Origin: an uncultured Coriobacteriaceae bacterium
GTDB lineage: Bacteria > Actinomycetota > Coriobacteriia > Coriobacteriales > Coriobacteriaceae
DNA: 64,000 nt
Direction of reading: 5' to 3'
NCBI GenBank assembly: GCA_944321435.1
Contig: CALULH010000002.1
Location: 177,809 to 241,808, forward strand
The notes beneath the pieces are model-generated. The model ran no database searches. It saw only the letters and a program-made list of their open reading frames with translations, and was not told the origin of the DNA. The position numbers and the translations under genes are program-made. The first letter of the stretch is position 1. Each line of letters opens with the position of its first letter. Of this stretch, positions 61,317 through 64,000 are shown in pieces.

Positions 61317-63359
61317 ATGTCGCAACCAACAGTCCTCGGCGGCCGTTACCTTATCCAAGACAGGATCGGCTCGGGCGGAATGGCCACGGTCTTCCGCGCC
61401 CACGATCAGACGCTCGACCGCACCGTCGCCATCAAGATCATGCTGCCGCAGTACGCCAGCGACCCCACGTTCGCCGCGCGCTTCAAGCAGGAGGCGCAGG
61501 CCGCTGCCGCGCTGTCGAGCCCTTACATCGTGAGCGTCTACGACTGGGGCAAGGACGGCGACACGTACTTCATCGCCATGGAGTACCTGCGCGGCACCGA
61601 CCTCAAGACCGGCATCCGCACCCACGGCGCGCTGGACCCCAAGAAGGTGGCCCAGATTGGCTCCGAGATCTGCGGGGCGCTCTCCGTAGCGCACAAGCAC
61701 GAGATCATCCACCGCGACATCAAGCCGCAGAACATCATGGTGCTGCCCGACGGCAACATCAAGGTGATGGACTTCGGCATCGCGCGCGCCAAGAACAGCC
61801 ACCTGACGCAGGACAACAACGTGCTGGGTACGGCCCACTACGTGAGCCCCGAGCAGACGCGCGGCCAAGAGCTCGGCCCCACGTCGGATCTGTACTCGCT
61901 CGGCGTGGTCATGTACGAGTGCGCCACCGGCCAGGTGCCCTTTGACGGCGACGACGCCATCTCCGTAGCGCTCAAGCAGGTCAACGAGCTGCCCGTGCCG
62001 CCGAGCCAGATCAACCCCAAGCTGGACGCCGACCTTGAGCGCATCATCCTGAAGTGCATGGAGAAGGACCCGGCCAACCGCTTCCAGACCGCCGACGAGC
62101 TGCGCCAGGTGCTCAACGCCTACCTTGCCGGCCGCACGGTGCATGTAGCCGAGCCCACGCGCGTGATCGGCGCGGCAGGCGCCGGCGAGACCACCACCCA
62201 GGTGATGCCGGGCCGCGGCGCAACCACCGCCATGCCGCGCGGCGCCGGCCGCGGCGTCACGGCTCAGGACCTTACGGCCACCGGCTCTTACGAGCAGCCC
62301 AAGAAGAAGGGCACCGGCAAGATCGTCGCCGCCGTAATCGCGGTTATCGCGGTTATCGCCGTGGCGGTCGTAGTCGCCAGCGGCCTTCTGGGCGGCGGCA
62401 ACACGGTGAGTGTCCCCGATGTGCTGGGTATGACCGAGCAGGAAGCTCGAGCCGAGCTCCAGCGCGCAGGGTTGGACGTGAGCGGCGTAACGGAGGAGTA
62501 CAACTCCGACTACGCCGAGGGCGAGGTGTGCGATCAGAACCCCGATGCCAACCAGCAGGTGGCCGAGGGCTCAAGCGTGGCGCTGGTGATCTCCCAGGGC
62601 GCCGATCCGTCGGAGTCCCAGGTGCAGGTGCCCAGCATCGTCGGACGGGATGAGACCACCGCGCTGGAGATGCTCGCGCAGGTGGGCCTGGAGGGCACCA
62701 AGGTAGCCGAGGAGCCCAGCGACGACGTGGCGGCCGGCAGCATCACGCGCTGCGAGCCCGGCGTGGGCAACGCCGCCCAGCAGGGCGACACCGTGCAGTA
62801 CTGGGTGTCCAGTGGTCCGGACTCCGTGGAGATCCCCAGCGTAGACGGCTACGACGAGGACAACGCGCGCCGTCTGCTGGAGAACGCCGGCTTCAGCGTG
62901 ACCGTTGCCACCGAGGAGAGCAGCAGCGTTGCGGAGGGCATGGCCATCCGCACCGACCCGACCGGCTCCGCTGCCCAGGGCGCGAGCATCACGCTGTACG
63001 TGTCGTCGGGCTCGGGGCAAGTGGACATTCCCGATCTGACCGGCATGACCAAGTCCCAGGCCGAGAACGCATTGAGGCGGGCGGGCTTCTCGCCGTCCTT
63101 CTCCTACGCTGACGGAACCTCCAGCGGCACCAGCCCCGACCATGTCATCAGCTGGAACCCCACCGGTTCCGCCGACGAGGGAGCCACGATCTCGGTCGTG
63201 GTGGCATGGACCCAGAACTCGAGCAGCTCGGGCGGCAACTCCTCCAACAGCGGCAACAGCTCGAGTTCCGGCAACAGCGGGACGAGCAGCTCCGGCAACA
63301 GCGGGACGAGTACCTCCGACCCCGAGGACAGCGGCAACTCCTCGAACTCGAGCGACTAG
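61317..63359 (+). CDS. pknB: PknB-type Ser/Thr kinase with four PASTA domains
   Basis: A 680-residue sensor kinase. The catalytic domain (1-270) has IGSGGMATV, Lys40, HRDIKPQN (132-139), DFG 152-154 and SPE 177-179. A juxtamembrane segment, one helix (about 336-358) and four PASTA repeats (363-429, 434-500, 504-565, 567-632) follow; PASTA domains bind muropeptides or lipid II. The tail (633-680) is a Ser/Asn/Gly repeat of wall-spanning type. I chose ATG 61317, preceded by TAGGAG; the 136-base gap after the fused SEDS-PBP gene is the only sizeable gap in the operon. Confidence 0.95.
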   Translation: MSQPTVLGGRYLIQDRIGSGGMATVFRAHDQTLDRTVAIKIMLPQYASDPTFAARFKQEAQAAAALSSPYIVSVYDWGKDGDTYFIAMEYLRGTDLKTGIRTHGALDPKKVAQIGSEICGALSVAHKHEIIHRDIKPQNIMVLPDGNIKVMDFGIARAKNSHLTQDNNVLGTAHYVSPEQTRGQELGPTSDLYSLGVVMYECATGQVPFDGDDAISVALKQVNELPVPPSQINPKLDADLERIILKCMEKDPANRFQTADELRQVLNAYLAGRTVHVAEPTRVIGAAGAGETTTQVMPGRGATTAMPRGAGRGVTAQDLTATGSYEQPKKKGTGKIVAAVIAVIAVIAVAVVVASGLLGGGNTVSVPDVLGMTEQEARAELQRAGLDVSGVTEEYNSDYAEGEVCDQNPDANQQVAEGSSVALVISQGADPSESQVQVPSIVGRDETTALEMLAQVGLEGTKVAEEPSDDVAAGSITRCEPGVGNAAQQGDTVQYWVSSGPDSVEIPSVDGYDEDNARRLLENAGFSVTVATEESSSVAEGMAIRTDPTGSAAQGASITLYVSSGSGQVDIPDLTGMTKSQAENALRRAGFSPSFSYADGTSSGTSPDHVISWNPTGSADEGATISVVVAWTQNSSSSGGNSSNSGNSSSSGNSGTSSSGNSGTSTSDPEDSGNSSNSSD

Positions 63360-63416
63360 GCCGTCTGCCCGCGTTGCAACCAGGCGGTTCCACGCGCCGA
63401 ACGACCTATCAAGAGA

Positions 63417-63445
63417 AGAGCCACCGGCAACGGTGGCTCTTTTTT
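63417..63445 (+). terminator. Terminator of pknB / wall operon
   Basis: AGAGCCACC and GGTGGCTCT form a 9-bp stem around a 6-base loop, followed by TTTTT, 57 bases after the stop. Confidence 0.9.
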
Positions 63446-63450
63446 ATGCA

Positions 63451-63510
63451 CTTCTCGACCTCTTTTACCGCATCTCTCGCTCTCTTTTACTGCACCTCTC
63501 GCCCTCTTGG
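63451..63510. repeat. 22-bp tandem repeat, 2.7 units
   Basis: Units start at 63451 (CTTCTCGACCTCTTTTACCG), 63473 (TCTCTCGCTCTCTTTTACTG) and 63495 (CCTCTCGCCCTCTTGG, partial). The last runs into the first family C palindrome. Confidence 0.7.
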
Positions 63511-63551
63511 CGAAACTCTGGAACCGCCGAAACACTGGCTTTAGAGTTTCG
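63511..63551. repeat. Palindromic element, family C copy 1
   Basis: CGAAACTCT pairs with AGAGTTTCG; the loop includes GAACCGCCGAAACACTGGC. 41 nt long. Confidence 0.75.
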
Positions 63552-63639
63552 CGCATCGGTGTATAAAGCTTCTTTGTAATGCATATATCAGGCAACCAAG
63601 CTGCGCGAAAAATAACCTAGCTGCATACGATGCGGAGAT

Positions 63640-63689
63640 GCCGTCGAAACTCTGGAAGCGCCGAAACACTCGCTTCAGAGTTTCGACGG
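63640..63689. repeat. Palindromic element, family C copy 2
   Basis: The 41-nt core (63645-63685) matches copy 1 except for compensating or loop changes (GAAGCGCCGAAACACTCGC). Here the stem extends to GCCGTCGAAACTCTG/CAGAGTTTCGACGGC. Confidence 0.8.
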
Positions 63690-63761
63690 CCCTGACGGGA
63701 TAGCCGGCACGCGAGGCGGTGAGAGTAAGATGGAGCTGGCCAGGAACGGCGGCCACCAAAG

Positions 63762-63925
63762 GAAACGGCGCCGCTGCTGCGACGCTGTCATATACCCCTG
63801 CCCCCGAATGGATTCGAAGACGACACCCGCGGGGAAGTTGGTGACGCGGGCGCCGATGGCCCGAATCCGCCTGCGCGGCCACCCAACCAGAAACGGCGCC
63901 GCTGCTGCGACGCCGTCATATACCC
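63762..63925. repeat. 36-bp direct repeat, 128 bases apart
   Basis: GAAACGGCGCCGCTGCTGCG begins both copies (63762-63797 and 63890-63925). They differ at one base (GCTGTC versus GCCGTC) and both end CATATACCC. A shorter shared GCGGCCACC precedes each by 13-15 bases. The segment between them looks non-coding. Confidence 0.75.
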
Positions 63926-64000
63926 TGGTGCCCCGTTTGCAAAAATACTCGAACGATGATGACCGTCGTGAACGGGGCCGTCTACCTGCGCTTCAGCCGC

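Larger units (their letters stand above)
63360..64000. other. 641-base region after pknB, no confident gene
   Basis: It contains the pknB terminator, a 22-bp tandem repeat, two family C palindromes and a 36-bp direct repeat. A plus-strand frame starts at ATG 63957 and runs off the window, but it has no ribosome site and only 14 codons are visible, so I do not call it. Confidence 0.6.

Noticed and set aside
63957..64000. Start of a plus-strand gene at the window end
   Set aside because: Fourteen codons only, no ribosome site, and the frame begins within a repeat-rich zone.

Overview
The window is high-GC, densely coded chromosomal DNA of a Gram-positive actinobacterium. Several things point to the class Coriobacteriia, most likely Collinsella or a close relative: the GC-rich codon use, a lysine/ornithine-type MurE, a mycobacterial-style kinase/FHA/phosphatase/SEDS/PBP operon, RpiR regulators, many Cof-type HAD phosphatases and GC-rich intergenic hairpins. 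The genus is an inference; no rRNA is present to confirm it. I see no prophage, transposase, CRISPR array or rRNA. Four tRNAs are present: Val-UAC, Ser-GCU, Arg-ACG and Leu-CAG.

Layout. 1-6.3 kb: minus-strand ispE (cut by the window edge) and veg, a formate/nitrite channel, and an rdgB-pepP-dtd operon divergent from murE. 6.3-12.4 kb: a GH4 phospho-glycosidase, tRNA-Val, two HAD phosphatases, RNase PH and glutamate racemase. 12.4-16.7 kb: a plus-strand zinc efflux cluster (SmtB-type repressor, free-standing HMA metallochaperone, P1B-ATPase) and an RpiR regulator. 16.8-22.3 kb: upp, a truncated HAD gene, glutaredoxin, a VanA-like D-Ala ligase, a GNAT remnant and htpG. 22.3-30.4 kb: a membrane-anchored beta-lactamase-fold protein, a Gfo/Idh oxidoreductase, a GNAT, a CLC-F-like antiporter and a two-component system. 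30.4-41.6 kb: an unknown protein, purH, a GNAT, a DUF2207 protein, tRNA-Ser, gluQRS, ferritin, a second RpiR, tRNA-Arg and a geranylgeranyl-reductase-family flavoprotein. 41.7-51.3 kb: an M19 dipeptidase, serS, proC, a cytidylate-kinase-like protein, a complete polar amino-acid ABC transporter and a Cof HAD. 51.5-63.4 kb: tRNA-Leu, a zinc-ribbon membrane protein, and the cell-wall signalling operon.

The most coherent system is the 52.6-63.4 kb operon. A polytopic Ser/Thr kinase, FhaA, FhaB, a PP2C phosphatase, a single-chain SEDS glycan polymerase fused to a class B PBP transpeptidase, and a PASTA kinase are joined mostly by 1-4 nt overlaps or gaps. In mycobacteria the polymerase and transpeptidase are separate neighbouring genes (rodA, pbpA); here they are one 962-residue protein. 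Together with murE, murI, ddl, ispE and the dipeptidase, much of the window serves wall synthesis and its control.

The second theme is intergenic structure. Many gaps hold long, near-perfect inverted repeats that fall into families with changing stems but conserved apical loops. One family has an identical 16-nt apical segment in two distant copies, both between convergent genes. Another has a GGGCTTCGC-type loop in four copies. A third lies after the PASTA kinase. There is also an array of six motif copies at exact 21-bp spacing upstream of the DUF2207 gene. These are the least explained signals in the window.
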